Positions 51,234 through 61,244 of a stretch of 64,000 nt of DNA are shown in pieces. The stretch comes from Tropicimonas sp. IMCC6043 (lineage in GTDB: Bacteria; Pseudomonadota; Alphaproteobacteria; Rhodobacterales; Rhodobacteraceae), in assembly GCF_004146235.1 (NCBI RefSeq), contig NZ_SELO01000009.1:62001-126000 (forward strand), written 5' to 3'. Made by a program: the position numbers and the translations under genes. The notes beneath the pieces are model-generated. The model saw nothing but the letters and a program-made list of their open reading frames with translations, was not told the origin of the DNA and searched no databases. How positions within the stretch are numbered: position 1 is the stretch's first letter; each line of letters begins with the position of its first letter.

Positions 51234-53423
51234 TCAGTCATCGGCCTCCTTGCGGGCTTCCTTGGCCTTCACCTGCCGCCGCCGGTAATGCAGCGTCGGC
51301 TCGGTGTAGCCCGAGGGCCAGTTGCCGTCGTTGAACACGAGGTCACAGGCGGCCTGGAACGCATGCCCTCCGAATTCCGGCGCCATCGGCCGGTATCCCG
51401 GCTCCGCCTCATTCTGCGCGTCGACCTTCCGGGCCATCCGGCGCATCACGTTCATCACTTTCGGCTCGTCGACCATCCCGTGGTGCAGCCAGTTGACCAG
51501 CGCCTGGCTGGAGATCCGGCAGGTTGCCCGGTCCTCCATCAGGCCCACATCGTTGATGTCGGGCACTTTCGAACAGCCTATGCCGTGATTGACCCAGCGG
51601 ACCACGTAGCCGAGGATGCCCTGGCAGCAGTTCTCCACCTCGGCCTCAATCTCCGCCTCGGTGAGGTCGCGCTCCAGCAGCGGGATGGTCAGCAACTCCT
51701 CGAGCGAGGCCCTCGGTCCGTCGGAGATCTCTTCCGCGATCTCCGCCTGGCGTCGTGCCACGTCGACGATGTGGTAATGCGTGGCGTGGAGAACCGCCGC
51801 GGTCGGGCTCGGCACCCAGGCGCAGTTCGCGCCGGCCTTCGGGTGGGCGATCTTCTGCGCCAGCATGTCGGCCATCCGGTCCGGCGCCGCCCACATTCCC
51901 TTGCCGATCTGCGCCCGCCCCCTCAGCCCGCAGGCAATCCCGATATCGACATTGCGAAGCTCGTAGGCTGCCAGCCAGGGAGCGTTCTTCATGTCGGCCT
52001 TGGGCATCATCGGCCCCGCCTCCATCGAGGTCGAGGTCTCGTCTCCGGTGCGATCGAGGAACCCGGTGTTGATGAAACAGACCCGATACTTCGCGGCGGC
52101 AATGCAGGCCGCGAGATTGGCCGAGGTGCGGCGCTCCTCGTCCATGATCCCGATCTTGACCGTATAGCGCGGCAGCTCGAGAATTTCCTCAACCCGGGTA
52201 AAGATGGCATCGGCGAAGGCGACCTCGTCGGGCCCGTGCATCTTCGGCTTCACGACATAGATCGAGCCCGCGGGCGCATTTACCGGCCCATCCGGGCGGC
52301 GCAGGTCATGCAGCGCGATCATCACCGTGACCAGCGCATCCAACAGGCCCTCGCCGATCTCCGCTCCCTCGGACTCGCACACCGCCGGAGTCGTCATGAG
52401 ATGGCCGACATTGCGCACGAGCATCAGCGCGCGCCCCCTGAGCCGGGCCGGCCGTCCGTCGGCGGCGACGAATTCGACGTCATCCTCCAGTGCCCGGACG
52501 AAGCTGCGCCCGCCCTTCTCGACCTCGGCGGTCAATTCACCGGTCATCAGGCCGAGCCAGTTGCGATAGGCCAGCGCCTTGTCGGGGCCGTCGACACAGG
52601 CGACGCTGTCCTCCATGTCCATGATCGTGGAGACTGCCGCCTCGAGAAGGATATCGGAGATCCCGACCGGGTCGGCCTTGCCGACGACGCTCGTCGGGTC
52701 GATCAGAAGACGGATATGCAGCCCGTGTGCCCTCAGCACCAGCTCGCGCAGCCCGCCGTCGCCACCCGGGACAATGCCGGCGAACTGCGCCGATTCGGCC
52801 AGAGCCGTCATCCGGTCGCCGAGCCGGAGGCCGAGCATCGGCCCGTCGAAGGTAAAACCGGTGACCTCGGACCAGCGGCCGACTGCGAGCGGAACCGCCT
52901 TGTCGAGATGCGCCTTGGCCCAGGCGACCACGCGCGTGCCGCGTTCGCTGTCATAGGCACCCGACGGCGGCGGAGAACCGATCGCATCTGTGCCGTAGAG
53001 CGCGTCATACAGGCTTCCCCAGCGCGCATTGGCCGCGTTCAGCGCGTAACGCGCATTGGTCACCGGCACGACGAGTTGCGGCCCGGCGATCTCGGTGAAC
53101 TCCGGCTCGACATTCTGCGTTGCGATCTCGAAACGCGCAGGTTCCGGCACGAGATATCCGATCTCGCGCAGGAAACCCGTGTAGGCGTCCATGTCGAATG
53201 GATGATCCCGGTTCTGCAGATGCCAGGCGTCGATCTTCTGGTGGATCTTCGCTCTCAGATCGAGAAGTTCCCGATTGCGCGGTCCGAACTCGGCGACCAT
53301 GGACGCGAGACCGTCCCAGAAACGGTCGGGGTCCACACCGGTTGCGGGCAGCGCCTCCGCCTCGAGGAACGCCGCCAAACTCGTTTCGACCTGCAATCCG
53401 CTCCGACCGACAAATTCGTCCAC
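51234..53423 (-). CDS. glcB: malate synthase G
   Basis: Condenses glyoxylate and acetyl-CoA to malate. 729 residues from GTG 53423, six bases after GGAGG-ACG-GTG; a GTG one codon earlier is possible. Landmarks: NARYALNAANARWGSLYDALYGTD, IMDMEDSVACVDGPDKALAYRNWLGLM, KIGIMDEERRTSANL, the C-terminal GKGMWAAPDRMADML and CRISSQALVNWLHHG. The MSG-type TIM barrel is complete. No isocitrate lyase or glycolate oxidase gene is adjacent. Confidence 0.97.
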   Translation of the reverse strand: MDEFVGRSGLQVETSLAAFLEAEALPATGVDPDRFWDGLASMVAEFGPRNRELLDLRAKIHQKIDAWHLQNRDHPFDMDAYTGFLREIGYLVPEPARFEIATQNVEPEFTEIAGPQLVVPVTNARYALNAANARWGSLYDALYGTDAIGSPPPSGAYDSERGTRVVAWAKAHLDKAVPLAVGRWSEVTGFTFDGPMLGLRLGDRMTALAESAQFAGIVPGGDGGLRELVLRAHGLHIRLLIDPTSVVGKADPVGISDILLEAAVSTIMDMEDSVACVDGPDKALAYRNWLGLMTGELTAEVEKGGRSFVRALEDDVEFVAADGRPARLRGRALMLVRNVGHLMTTPAVCESEGAEIGEGLLDALVTVMIALHDLRRPDGPVNAPAGSIYVVKPKMHGPDEVAFADAIFTRVEEILELPRYTVKIGIMDEERRTSANLAACIAAAKYRVCFINTGFLDRTGDETSTSMEAGPMMPKADMKNAPWLAAYELRNVDIGIACGLRGRAQIGKGMWAAPDRMADMLAQKIAHPKAGANCAWVPSPTAAVLHATHYHIVDVARRQAEIAEEISDGPRASLEELLTIPLLERDLTEAEIEAEVENCCQGILGYVVRWVNHGIGCSKVPDINDVGLMEDRATCRISSQALVNWLHHGMVDEPKVMNVMRRMARKVDAQNEAEPGYRPMAPEFGGHAFQAACDLVFNDGNWPSGYTEPTLHYRRRQVKAKEARKEADD

Positions 53424-53461
53424 CACCGTCCTCCGCGCTGCACCCGTTCGACTGCCCGGGA

Positions 53462-53489
53462 ACCCTAGCAGAAATGTCGCCTGCATCAA
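53462..53489 (-). promoter_or_regulatory. glcB promoter
   Basis: On the minus strand TTGATG (53484-53489) and TAGGGT (53462-53467) are 16 bases apart, about 40 bases before the malate synthase start. Spacing and position fit a housekeeping promoter. Confidence 0.5.
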
Positions 53490-53892
53490 TCAGCCCGCTG
53501 TCCCGCACGTGTTTTTTGCGCCGCGGCGTAGTGAGTCCCGATGCGTGGACCCGCGGAAACCGAGCCGCTGGCGATGCCCGGCCTCACAACGGCCGCCCCG
53601 CCCAAGCGCTTGAGACGCGTACCGGGCCTCGTGCTTCGCCCAGACAACTGCTTCCTGAAACCGGGATTTCTCGCCATCGCCGGCGCACCCGGGTTGGACG
53701 CCGGCCCCGCAGATTGGGCCTGCCGCAACTGGCCCGCTCCGGTGGCGGATCGCGAACCGGACACCCGGGGGGGGGCCCGTTGCACGGATGGGCGTGATCG
53801 GACAGTCACGCGCAGGTCGATCGAGTCCAGAATGACCATGGCCGCGGCCGATTGACTCGAGGCTGGTCGTTGTTCGCGGCTCTGCCAGGAAC
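53490..53892. other. about 400-base stretch without a supported gene
   Basis: Between the glcB promoter and cheD I see only arginine/proline-rich frames of the kind GC-rich DNA produces by chance. It contains a run of eight G (53767-53774). Confidence 0.5.
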
Positions 53893-54414
53893 TCAGAACA
53901 ACTCGACACCGTTTTGTTCGCCATACGGCGCCGGACGGCACACCGGTTTCGCGTCATCTGGGAGCGTGCGGAGCAACATTTGACGCGCCTTTCCCGTCGC
54001 CGGCCAGAACTGGATCCTGCGCCCGACGATCCCGCCCAGACTGCTCGCGATGCAGGGAATGTTCTCGCGGTGGCAAAACTCCTTGGCAAAGCGCGCATTG
54101 GCCTGGCCAATGTCGCTGAGCCCCTCGATCATCCGTGCTCCACCGAACAGCTTCGCGCGCAGTCGCCGCCTGTCTGCACCTCTCCGAAGCAAAGCGTTGA
54201 TCAGCAGCTCCATGGCGTTGGTCCCATGCGATCGGGAGTGCAGATCGCTTCCGCAATTGTCCGGCAGCAGGATGTGATTCATCCCTCCAAGCGCGCTGTC
54301 GGGATCCCAGAGACAGGTGGCCACGCAAGACCCGAGAACCGTCGTGATCATGGTATCCGGACAGTCCGAGATTGCCTGCTCCCCCTGAGACACGTGCAGG
54401 ACCTGAGATCTCAC
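53893..54414 (-). CDS. cheD: chemoreceptor glutamine deamidase CheD
   Basis: Deamidates glutamines in chemoreceptors to adjust their signalling. 173 residues from GTG 54414 overlapping the cheB stop by four bases. The active site Cys is in VLGSCVATCLWDP, the His in MNHILLPDNCG, and the Thr/Ser-rich LFGGARMIEG is conserved. Beside cheB and a chemoreceptor gene it forms a small adaptation operon. Confidence 0.95.
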   Translation of the reverse strand: MRSQVLHVSQGEQAISDCPDTMITTVLGSCVATCLWDPDSALGGMNHILLPDNCGSDLHSRSHGTNAMELLINALLRRGADRRRLRAKLFGGARMIEGLSDIGQANARFAKEFCHRENIPCIASSLGGIVGRRIQFWPATGKARQMLLRTLPDDAKPVCRPAPYGEQNGVELF

Positions 54415-55460
54415 GCGCGCGTCACTCCGAGTGGCGCTCGAACTGCATGCCCTTTTCCAGTCTCCCGAAGGATCGACCCGCTGATCTTGTTCAGGTTCTG
54501 CGTCACGCAGGCGCCCCCGAGTTCCACGGCGACCCGCGGCATACCGTAGACAACACAGCTTTCCTCGTCCTGCGCGATCGTGAAAGCCCCGCCCTGCCGA
54601 AGCTCGGCGAGCCCCTGCGCGCCGTCCCGGCCCATTCCGGTCAACAGCACGCCCACGATCTGTTTTGACATCGAGACCGCGGATCGGAACAGAACGTCCA
54701 CGGAAGGTCGGTGACCGGACACTTTTTCGCCCGCCAGGAGGTGACTCACGCCACCGCTGAGAAACTTCCCCAGCTTGAGATGACACGACCCACCCGGTGC
54801 GATCCGGACCATCCCCTGATCGAGGCGCTCGCCATCTCGTGCGAGACTGACATCGGGTTGGACTCTCCTGGACAGGCGATCCGCGAAGCTCTCGAGGAAG
54901 CTTTCGGGCATGTGTTGTGCGATCAGCGTTGGCGGGCAATTCGCCGGATAGCCGGCCAGCAACTTCTCCAGTGCGTCGACCCCGCCGGTCGACGCTCCGA
55001 TCAGAACGATCTTGCCGTTCCAGACGAAGTTGCCGGGCGGTGCGGCGTCCAGCGTGGCACGGCCGGGGAGACGCGCACAGGACGCGACATAGACGCGCTC
55101 TGCGAGCGTCCGAAAAGTCTCCGGCGATGCACCGCTGGGTTTTCCGATACAGTCGATCGCCCCGAGCGACAGAGCTTCCACGGCGGCCGCACTTCCCTTG
55201 TGCGTCTCCGTCGAAAACATCACGACCGGAAGCGGCCGGAGGCGCATCAGCCTCTCGAGAAAGGAGAGACCGTCCATTCGCGGCATCTCGACATCGAGCG
55301 TTATTACATCAGGGTTGGTCCGCTTGATAATGTCCCGCGCCTCGTAGGGATCTCCCGCTTCTCCGACCACGGCGAACCGTCCGTCCTCCAGAAGTTGCTT
55401 TCGGACCAGAGCCCGCATCACCACTGAATCGTCGACAATCACTACGCGTTTCTGTTCCAT
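54411..55460 (-). CDS. cheB: chemotaxis response regulator protein-glutamate methylesterase
   Basis: 349 residues: an N-terminal receiver domain with phospho-acceptor Asp56 (VITLDVEMPRMDG) and a C-terminal methylesterase with Ser157 (LIGASTGGVDAL), His183 (AQHMP) and Asp279 (GMGRDGAQGL). It removes methyl groups from chemoreceptors when phosphorylated. No cheA or cheR is nearby, so its kinase must be encoded elsewhere. It follows the chemoreceptor gene and overlaps cheD. Confidence 0.97.
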   Translation of the reverse strand: MEQKRVVIVDDSVVMRALVRKQLLEDGRFAVVGEAGDPYEARDIIKRTNPDVITLDVEMPRMDGLSFLERLMRLRPLPVVMFSTETHKGSAAAVEALSLGAIDCIGKPSGASPETFRTLAERVYVASCARLPGRATLDAAPPGNFVWNGKIVLIGASTGGVDALEKLLAGYPANCPPTLIAQHMPESFLESFADRLSRRVQPDVSLARDGERLDQGMVRIAPGGSCHLKLGKFLSGGVSHLLAGEKVSGHRPSVDVLFRSAVSMSKQIVGVLLTGMGRDGAQGLAELRQGGAFTIAQDEESCVVYGMPRVAVELGGACVTQNLNKISGSILRETGKGHAVRAPLGVTRA

Positions 55461-55526
55461 ATCGTTATCGTTTCCGACACTCGCAGGCTCTCCTCCCGAG
55501 GCGCCCTCGGGTCACGGCGCTGCGGA

Positions 55527-58500
55527 TCAGAAATCCTCCCAGTCGCTGTCCAGGTCGGCCTCCGTTACCGGCATCGGCGTCGACGCGGAGACCGCTCCTG
55601 CACTCGCCAAGGCCTGCTTTGGCGCCGGGCGCGCAGATTGCGGCGGCTTGATGCCACGCTGCGCGACCCTGACTCGTTCAGAACGAACGCCTGTGCGGAA
55701 CCGTGCCATCGTGTCGGCGAGCGCCGACGCCTCGCGCGTGAGCGCGTGGCTTGCCGCCCTGGTTTCTTCGAACATGGCGGCGTTCTGCTGGGTCACCTGG
55801 TCGAGCTGGTTGACGGCGGTATTGATCTCCGCCAGCCCGGTGGATTGCTCCCGCGCCGAAACGGCGATCTCCGAGACATGGCCGGCGATGCCCGAGACGC
55901 TCTCGACGATCCGTTTCAGGGCGGTCCCCGTCTCACCGACGAGTTCCACGCCCTTGCGGACATGCTCTCCGCTCCTCGAGATCAGGTCGTTGATCTCCCG
56001 GGCGGCATCGGACGAACGCTGGGCAAGCGCGCGCACTTCGGAGGCGACGACGGCGAATCCACGGCCTGCCTCGCCCGCGCGGGCGGCCTCGACGCCCGCG
56101 TTGAGAGCCAGCAGGTTGGTCTGAAAGGCGATGTCATCGATGACGCCGATGATCTTCGAGATCTGCCCGGAGGAGGTCGCGATCTCTCCCATCGCCGAGA
56201 CCGCCTGTTCGACCACATCGCCGCTCTTCTCGGCATTCCCACGCGCATCCACAACCACCTCGTTGGCACGGGCAGCGCCTTCGGCAGCGGAGCGGACGCT
56301 GGAGGTCAGCTCGTCCAGCGCCGCGGCCGTCTGCTCAAGGGTCGCCGCCTGTTTCTCGGCGCGTCGGGACAGATCCTCCGCGGCAGTGTTGATCTCTGTC
56401 GCCTCGCCATGGATGGACGCGGCGTTTTCAGCAACCTGGGTCATCGCTGTCATCAGGTTCGACGCCGATTGGTTAAAATCCTTGCGCAACTGTTCGTATT
56501 CGTCGGGGAAAGCCGTGTCGATCGACACCCTCAGATTTCCCTTGGAAAGTTCTGCCAGACCGACCCGGAGACCGTCGAAAACCCTTGCCTGGGCCGCAAC
56601 CATGGCACGAAGGCGCTCTTCGGCATCCCTGATCTCCATGGCAGTTTCCGTGACGTCGGTTCCTATGAACAGGTACCGCAGCACACGCCCTTGCCGGTCC
56701 AGTACCGGGTCGAAGCTTCCGTCGACCCAGGACTCCCGCCCCCCCACGCCGGTGACGCGGAAGGTGCCCCGGACCACCTCGCCCGAGCGAAGACGCTCGA
56801 GCATCTCCTCCGACCCAACCTGTGTACCAGTGTCGGGAGCGAAATGGCTCAGAAGACTCCGTCCGATCGACTCCGCCTGCTCTGTTTCCAAGCATTCGGC
56901 CATGAGGGCGTTAGCCCGAAGAATTGCTCCGTCCGTCTCGATCCGGGCGGTCAGAAGATTGTCGTCGATCGTCCTAAACAAGGCCTCCTGCATCAGCGCG
57001 TCGGTCACGTCCTGCCATTCCATGACATTTCCCACATAGGCCCCGCCGGCGTCGATCACTGCACTGATCGTCAGGGCGAAATCGGTCTCGCCCAAGCGAA
57101 TGTCGGCGGTGGCGGGCAGGTCCTCGGGTCCGGACAGGAGTCTTTCGATCTGGCTTAAGTCCCTGTGGACCATCTGAATCGGCTGACCGACAAGGCTGTC
57201 GGGGTCGAAGTCCGGGCAGTTGTCCTTCAGCGCCTCGACATGCAGACGCAGGATCCGGTCGAGCGCCGGATTCAGATACAGAATCCGCATGTCGCGACCG
57301 ACAAGCATCGTCGCGGCGGTGGTTGCCGCAAGCGCCGCGCTCTGGAACCCTGTGTCATGTTCGGCCGCGCACGCGCTCTTGAAGTCGTCGCGAAGATCGA
57401 CCAGCGCGGCGGCGATGTCGCCGATCTCGTCGCGTCGGCCAAGACACGGCACTTCGATCTCGAGGTCGCCCTTGCCGATATCGCTCATCGCGCGTCGCAG
57501 TTGCCCCATCGTTGCCGCCGTGCTGCGCGAAAGCATCCAGCCGAGCAACGAGCTCACGACGAGGATCAGACCGGCCTTCCAGGCGACGGAGACAAGAAAG
57601 GCGCGCGACGGAGCGAACAGGCTCTCGAGCGGTTCCGCTGCGACAACAGCCCAGGTCGAACCGGGGACGGGCACCGGTGCAAACGCAAGCAATCCTGGCG
57701 CGCCCTGCAGGGTATCGGCGCGGATCGTCCCGGACCTGCCTTGCAGCGCCGAAGTCACCGCGTCGGAGGACATCGACCGGATCCGTGCCGTCGGCGCTGT
57801 TGCGAGCGTCGAGTCGCTGCGCAGCGCGCCGTCCGGTCCGACGAGGACGACCTCCGAACCGTCGGGAAGGTCGCGGCCAGACTGCAGGATCTCGTTGAGC
57901 CGGGTGATCGGCTTTCGATGAATCAGGACACCGAGAACCTCGTCGTTCGAGGCGCGAACAGCGCCTGCCGCGAAGACCGACGGGATGCCACCGGCGGGGT
58001 CATATCGCACGACATCACTCACCACAGCCCTTCCCGGCGCCGCAGCACTGGCCGCCGCATAGATCGCGGCGAGCGGATCTCCCGAGCCGTCTGGCGCGAG
58101 CGTCGTGCCGAAATCGTCGGCCTTGGCCAGCGTGTAGACGACGTTTCCCTGCTGATCGACGAGAAGAATGTCAGACAGCCCGCCACGCTTGGCCTGGGCA
58201 ACGAAACCATCATGGAAACCGGCTTGGGTGGCCGCATAATGGGTGTTCGCGGGCGCCTCATCGTCCCGTTGGAACGGGAGGCTGAGCGCCATCACGGATT
58301 GCTGTGTGCCGGCCAGCCCGATCTCGAGTTCGACCGCATCGCGGAACTCCTCGAAGAACTCGGTGGTCTGTTCGGCCCGGGTCCGGGCTGCCAGTTCCAG
58401 GCGCCGCGCCGCGTCCACCATCGATTGCTCACGCATCTCGCGCCATGCGAAAAGCGTGGTTGTGCCGATGGCGAGAAGACCGATCACGGTCACGATCAGC

Positions 58501-58541
58501 GGCAATTTGATCGCGAACCTGAAGTTGTTCAGCAAACGCAT
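55527..58541 (-). CDS. large methyl-accepting chemotaxis protein with PAS domains
   Basis: 1004 residues. Membrane helix 1 at about 11-32; a periplasmic dCache-like sensor (about 35-310); helix 2 at about 315-338; HAMP (340-395); two PAS units (about 410-540 with [14 protein letters not shown], and about 550-690 with [17 protein letters not shown] and a PAC-like [13 protein letters not shown]); a second HAMP-like stretch; then the signalling hairpin, whose tip reads [25 protein letters not shown]. It ends DWEDF, a likely CheB/CheR/CheD tether like NWETF. ATG 58541 is preceded by GGAGG. Ligand unknown. Confidence 0.93.
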   Translation of the reverse strand: MRLLNNFRFAIKLPLIVTVIGLLAIGTTTLFAWREMREQSMVDAARRLELAARTRAEQTTEFFEEFRDAVELEIGLAGTQQSVMALSLPFQRDDEAPANTHYAATQAGFHDGFVAQAKRGGLSDILLVDQQGNVVYTLAKADDFGTTLAPDGSGDPLAAIYAAASAAAPGRAVVSDVVRYDPAGGIPSVFAAGAVRASNDEVLGVLIHRKPITRLNEILQSGRDLPDGSEVVLVGPDGALRSDSTLATAPTARIRSMSSDAVTSALQGRSGTIRADTLQGAPGLLAFAPVPVPGSTWAVVAAEPLESLFAPSRAFLVSVAWKAGLILVVSSLLGWMLSRSTAATMGQLRRAMSDIGKGDLEIEVPCLGRRDEIGDIAAALVDLRDDFKSACAAEHDTGFQSAALAATTAATMLVGRDMRILYLNPALDRILRLHVEALKDNCPDFDPDSLVGQPIQMVHRDLSQIERLLSGPEDLPATADIRLGETDFALTISAVIDAGGAYVGNVMEWQDVTDALMQEALFRTIDDNLLTARIETDGAILRANALMAECLETEQAESIGRSLLSHFAPDTGTQVGSEEMLERLRSGEVVRGTFRVTGVGGRESWVDGSFDPVLDRQGRVLRYLFIGTDVTETAMEIRDAEERLRAMVAAQARVFDGLRVGLAELSKGNLRVSIDTAFPDEYEQLRKDFNQSASNLMTAMTQVAENAASIHGEATEINTAAEDLSRRAEKQAATLEQTAAALDELTSSVRSAAEGAARANEVVVDARGNAEKSGDVVEQAVSAMGEIATSSGQISKIIGVIDDIAFQTNLLALNAGVEAARAGEAGRGFAVVASEVRALAQRSSDAAREINDLISRSGEHVRKGVELVGETGTALKRIVESVSGIAGHVSEIAVSAREQSTGLAEINTAVNQLDQVTQQNAAMFEETRAASHALTREASALADTMARFRTGVRSERVRVAQRGIKPPQSARPAPKQALASAGAVSASTPMPVTEADLDSDWEDF

Positions 58542-58675
58542 GGGTTCACGGCCTCCGTAAGCCAGTACACATGTCGACGGCGATCCGCCGCGACAGCTCA
58601 TCGCGGCAACCATTGCCACAAGGCATGAAAATCCGCTTAAGTGGTTCGGCGAGAGCGCGACTTGACGACATTTCA

Positions 58676-58689
58676 TTGACATGGATCAT
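58676..58689 (+). promoter_or_regulatory. FNR/CRP-type box upstream of the cyclic-nucleotide-binding-fold gene
   Basis: TTGAC-ATGG-ATCAT (58676-58689) matches the FNR-family palindrome TTGAT-N4-ATCAA at eight of ten arm positions. It lies 121 bases before the ATG at 58811. The related FnrL regulator controls oxygen-responsive genes in Rhodobacterales. Confidence 0.5.
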
Positions 58690-58810
58690 GCACGTCGGTC
58701 GTGTCCGCCCGCTAGATTGGGTCTCGCCCGCCGGTTCGGCGCCGGCTGATCGGTGCCGGGAGCCGGGTTTCGTCGGGCCGGACGCGGCAAGCCCAGGAGC
58801 GCCGAAACGC

Positions 58811-59269
58811 ATGAATCTGATCGAATCCCTTCTGGCCGACCATCCCGACTTCCATGCCTTCGACGCGGAGGAACGCCGGCAACTGGCCCGGCATGCCCGG
58901 ATGGAAACCTTCCCGGCCGGCTCGACGATTTTCCAGGAAGAGGATGTCGCCGACGCGGTCATCCTGATTCTGGAAGGCGAAGTCGCGGTGCAGAATGCCC
59001 TGCCCGACCGCGACCCGGTTCGAATCGAGACGCTCTCTGCGGGAGACATCCTCGGCTGGGCCTGGCTGATGCCGCCGTTTCGGCGCCTGTCGGACGCCGT
59101 TGCCCTGAGCGATGTACGGGCGGTGGCATTGGACGCCGCGGGCGTGCGGGCGCTTTGCAACGCCCATCCCGCGCTCGGCTACCGGCTCTACCAGAACTGG
59201 CTGCCGCACCTGGCCGACCGGTTCCGTGCGCAGAGGCTGCAACTGCTCAGCGCGCTGACCGGCGGATAG
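58811..59269 (+). CDS. stand-alone cyclic-nucleotide-binding-fold protein (no HTH)
   Basis: A 152-residue protein consisting only of the CRP/FNR-type beta-roll: PDFHAFDAEERRQLARHARMETFPAGSTIFQEED, VILILEGEVAVQ, then LSAGDILGWAWLMPPFRR in place of the cAMP phosphate-binding cassette, and a final helix (ALGYRLYQNWLPHLADRFRAQRLQLL). There is no DNA-binding domain, so it probably works by protein contact or ligand sensing. An FNR-like box precedes it. Confidence 0.85.
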   Translation: MNLIESLLADHPDFHAFDAEERRQLARHARMETFPAGSTIFQEEDVADAVILILEGEVAVQNALPDRDPVRIETLSAGDILGWAWLMPPFRRLSDAVALSDVRAVALDAAGVRALCNAHPALGYRLYQNWLPHLADRFRAQRLQLLSALTGG

Positions 59270-59393
59270 TCGCCGCACCGCAGCAAGATCTTGAAATCGT
59301 GTAGTCTAGCTGCCATATTTTCGCATTGGGAAACAATCGGCCCGGCGACCGCAGACGGCGCGGCTGCCCGCGGCGCCGCGCAGAGGAATGTGG

Positions 59394-59843
59394 ATGGGAA
59401 AGACCGGACAAAGGGTCCATATCGGCCTCGGCGTGGCCAACCGGCGCGATGGCGGCGTCGGGATCTGGCTTGCCCGGGCGCTTTCCCAGCGCGGATTGCC
59501 GGTACTCACGATCTCCCGCGACGACGCTGCGCTGATCGAGGCGATGGACACCCATTCCGACCTGGTGCTCCTCGACGCGACCCATGCCGGGCACCCTCCG
59601 GGTACAGTGACGCGGATCGACGCCGCCGCCGGACCGGTGCCGCAAGACCTTTTCCGTCACCCGGCCGGCAGCATTGGCCTCGGCGAGTTGGTGGAAACCG
59701 CCCGCTCGCTCGGGTGCCTGCCGCCGAAACTGCTGTTGATCGGAATCGAGGGGCAGGATTTCTCGCAAGGCGTCGGGCTCTCTCCAAAGGTGGAGTGGGC
59801 CGCGGCACGACTGATCGAGACGCTCGCGGCTCAGACCGGCTGA
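59394..59843 (+). CDS. hydrogenase maturation protease-like (peptidase M52) protein
   Basis: 149 residues with the M52 layout: VHIGLGVANRRDGGVGIWLARAL, DLVLLDATHAG (metal Asp) and LFRHPAGSIGLGELVETA (metal His), then LLLIGIEGQDFSQGVGLSP. The usual GNxLxxDDG(E) opening is altered: the residue equivalent to E. coli HybD Glu16, a metal ligand, is Gly. No hydrogenase structural gene is in the window. ATG 59394 is favoured, six bases after AGAGGA. Its 3' end overlaps the convergent hydrolase gene. Confidence 0.75.
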   Translation: MGKTGQRVHIGLGVANRRDGGVGIWLARALSQRGLPVLTISRDDAALIEAMDTHSDLVLLDATHAGHPPGTVTRIDAAAGPVPQDLFRHPAGSIGLGELVETARSLGCLPPKLLLIGIEGQDFSQGVGLSPKVEWAAARLIETLAAQTG

Positions 59844-60550
59844 TCGAGCAGCCCGCAGAGGCGCCTTGCGAGCAGATCCGGCCTCGAGAGCTGCGGGAAG
59901 TGTCCGCTGGAAATCTCCTCGATGCGGCGGCAGGGGCTTTCGTCGCACATGGCGCGTTGCAGCCAGGGCGTCACTGTCCGGTCTTCGGTGCAGAGGATGT
60001 AGTCGCGCGGCACGGAGCCGAAACGCCCGGCGCTGAGCGCGATCCGATCGGTCTGACCGGCATCGGGTTGCGGCCCGAGCAGCGCCAGCGCCCTGTCCTG
60101 CGCCGCCCGGTCGAGATCCTGGAACAGGATGTCGCGTGCCGCCTCGGGATCCAGCGCGGTCGTGCCGCGCTCCCGGCCACGGCGAACCGCAGGGCCGATC
60201 GTCTGGGGTTCGCGGCGCTTGATCGACAGGAGCGACTCGCCGTCGCGCGGCAGGAACGCGGCAACATAGACGAGCTGCCGCACCCGCTCCGGCACACGCT
60301 CCGCCGCCGCCGAGATCGCCATGCCGCCCATAGAATGACCCACCATCACCGCCGGGTTGCCCGAGGCGAGCCGTGCTGCCAGTGCCGCGCCATAGGTGGC
60401 CAGGCCGACGTCGGAGGGCGGCGTCGGATCGGCGCCATGGCCGGGCAGGTCGACGGCCTCGACCGAATGGCCGGCCGCCCGGAGCAGATCCGGCACCCTG
60501 CCCCAGATCTCTGCCCGTCCCCAGGCGCCGTGAACCAGGATGATGCGCAT
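59831..60550 (-). CDS. alpha/beta hydrolase
   Basis: A 239-residue esterase-like hydrolase. The oxyanion and nucleophile elements are IILVHGAWGRAEIW and VMVGHSMGGMAISAAA (Ser nucleophile); the acid is in ILCTEDRTVTPWLQ and the His in EISSGHFPQLSRPDLLA. Similar to salicylate-esterase/hydroxynitrile-lyase-type proteins. Substrate unknown. Convergent overlap of 13 bases with the M52-like gene. Confidence 0.9.
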   Translation of the reverse strand: MRIILVHGAWGRAEIWGRVPDLLRAAGHSVEAVDLPGHGADPTPPSDVGLATYGAALAARLASGNPAVMVGHSMGGMAISAAAERVPERVRQLVYVAAFLPRDGESLLSIKRREPQTIGPAVRRGRERGTTALDPEAARDILFQDLDRAAQDRALALLGPQPDAGQTDRIALSAGRFGSVPRDYILCTEDRTVTPWLQRAMCDESPCRRIEEISSGHFPQLSRPDLLARRLCGLLDQPV

Positions 60551-60638
60551 CTCCTCCTCCCATGGCGTCGGTCGGGCTTCTTCCCGCCATCACATTCGTG
60601 CTAGAGCGGGTCAGGCGACGAGACAAGAAGCAGAGACC

Positions 60639-61133
60639 ATGCGACTGGCTCATATCCGATCCGACATCCCCGGCGAGATGAATGCCACCCTGCGCCGTCT
60701 GGCGGAGGCGCGCGCGGCCGAGGGCGCGCGTGTCGTTGGCGCCGTCCAGATCAATCGCCGCCCGGTCGAGGACGGGCCCAGCGACATGGACCTCCGCCTG
60801 CTGCCCGACGGGCCGGAGCTGCGCATTTCGCAATCCCTGGGTCCGGGCTCCAGCGGCTGTCGCCTCGACCCGGAGCGGCTGGAGATCGCCGTGCATGAAT
60901 GCGAAACGCGGCTGGCGGCTGGCGCCGATCTGCTGATCGTCAACAAGTTCGGCGGCCACGAGGCCGAAGGGCGCGGCTTCCGCGGCCTGATCGGCACGGC
61001 GCTGGCCGAGGGCATTCCGGTCGTCGTCGGCGTGACGGAGGGCTCGATCGGCGATTATCTCGCCTTCTCCGATGGGATCGGCGAGGAACTTCCTTGCGAT
61101 CTCGACCGCCTCCTTGCCTGGACCCGCGGCTGA
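60639..61133 (+). CDS. DUF2478 family protein
   Basis: A 164-residue protein with RSDIPGEMNATLRRLAEARAAEGARVVGAVQ at the N-terminus, LRLLPDGPELRISQSLGPGSSGCRLD in the middle and LLIVNKFGGHEAEGRGFRGLIGTALAEGIPVVVGV at the end. The fold resembles P-loop-like nucleoside-triphosphatases of the THEP1 type but without an obvious Walker A. DUF2478 genes often sit near molybdate transport genes; moaA in this window is 23 kb away. Function unknown. Confidence 0.82.
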   Translation: MRLAHIRSDIPGEMNATLRRLAEARAAEGARVVGAVQINRRPVEDGPSDMDLRLLPDGPELRISQSLGPGSSGCRLDPERLEIAVHECETRLAAGADLLIVNKFGGHEAEGRGFRGLIGTALAEGIPVVVGVTEGSIGDYLAFSDGIGEELPCDLDRLLAWTRG

Positions 61134-61244
61134 GTTCTGTACGGCCTGAGCAACGGTGCCGAACCGAACGCGGCGCGATCACAGCGTTTTGACCCGGGGC
61201 GAAAGCGTGCTACCGTTACGTCACGTTCGAACAGGGAGACTACC

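Noticed and set aside
53490-53941. Minus-strand frame between cheD and glcB
   Set aside because: Arg/Pro/Ser-rich, no ribosome binding site and no recognisable domain.
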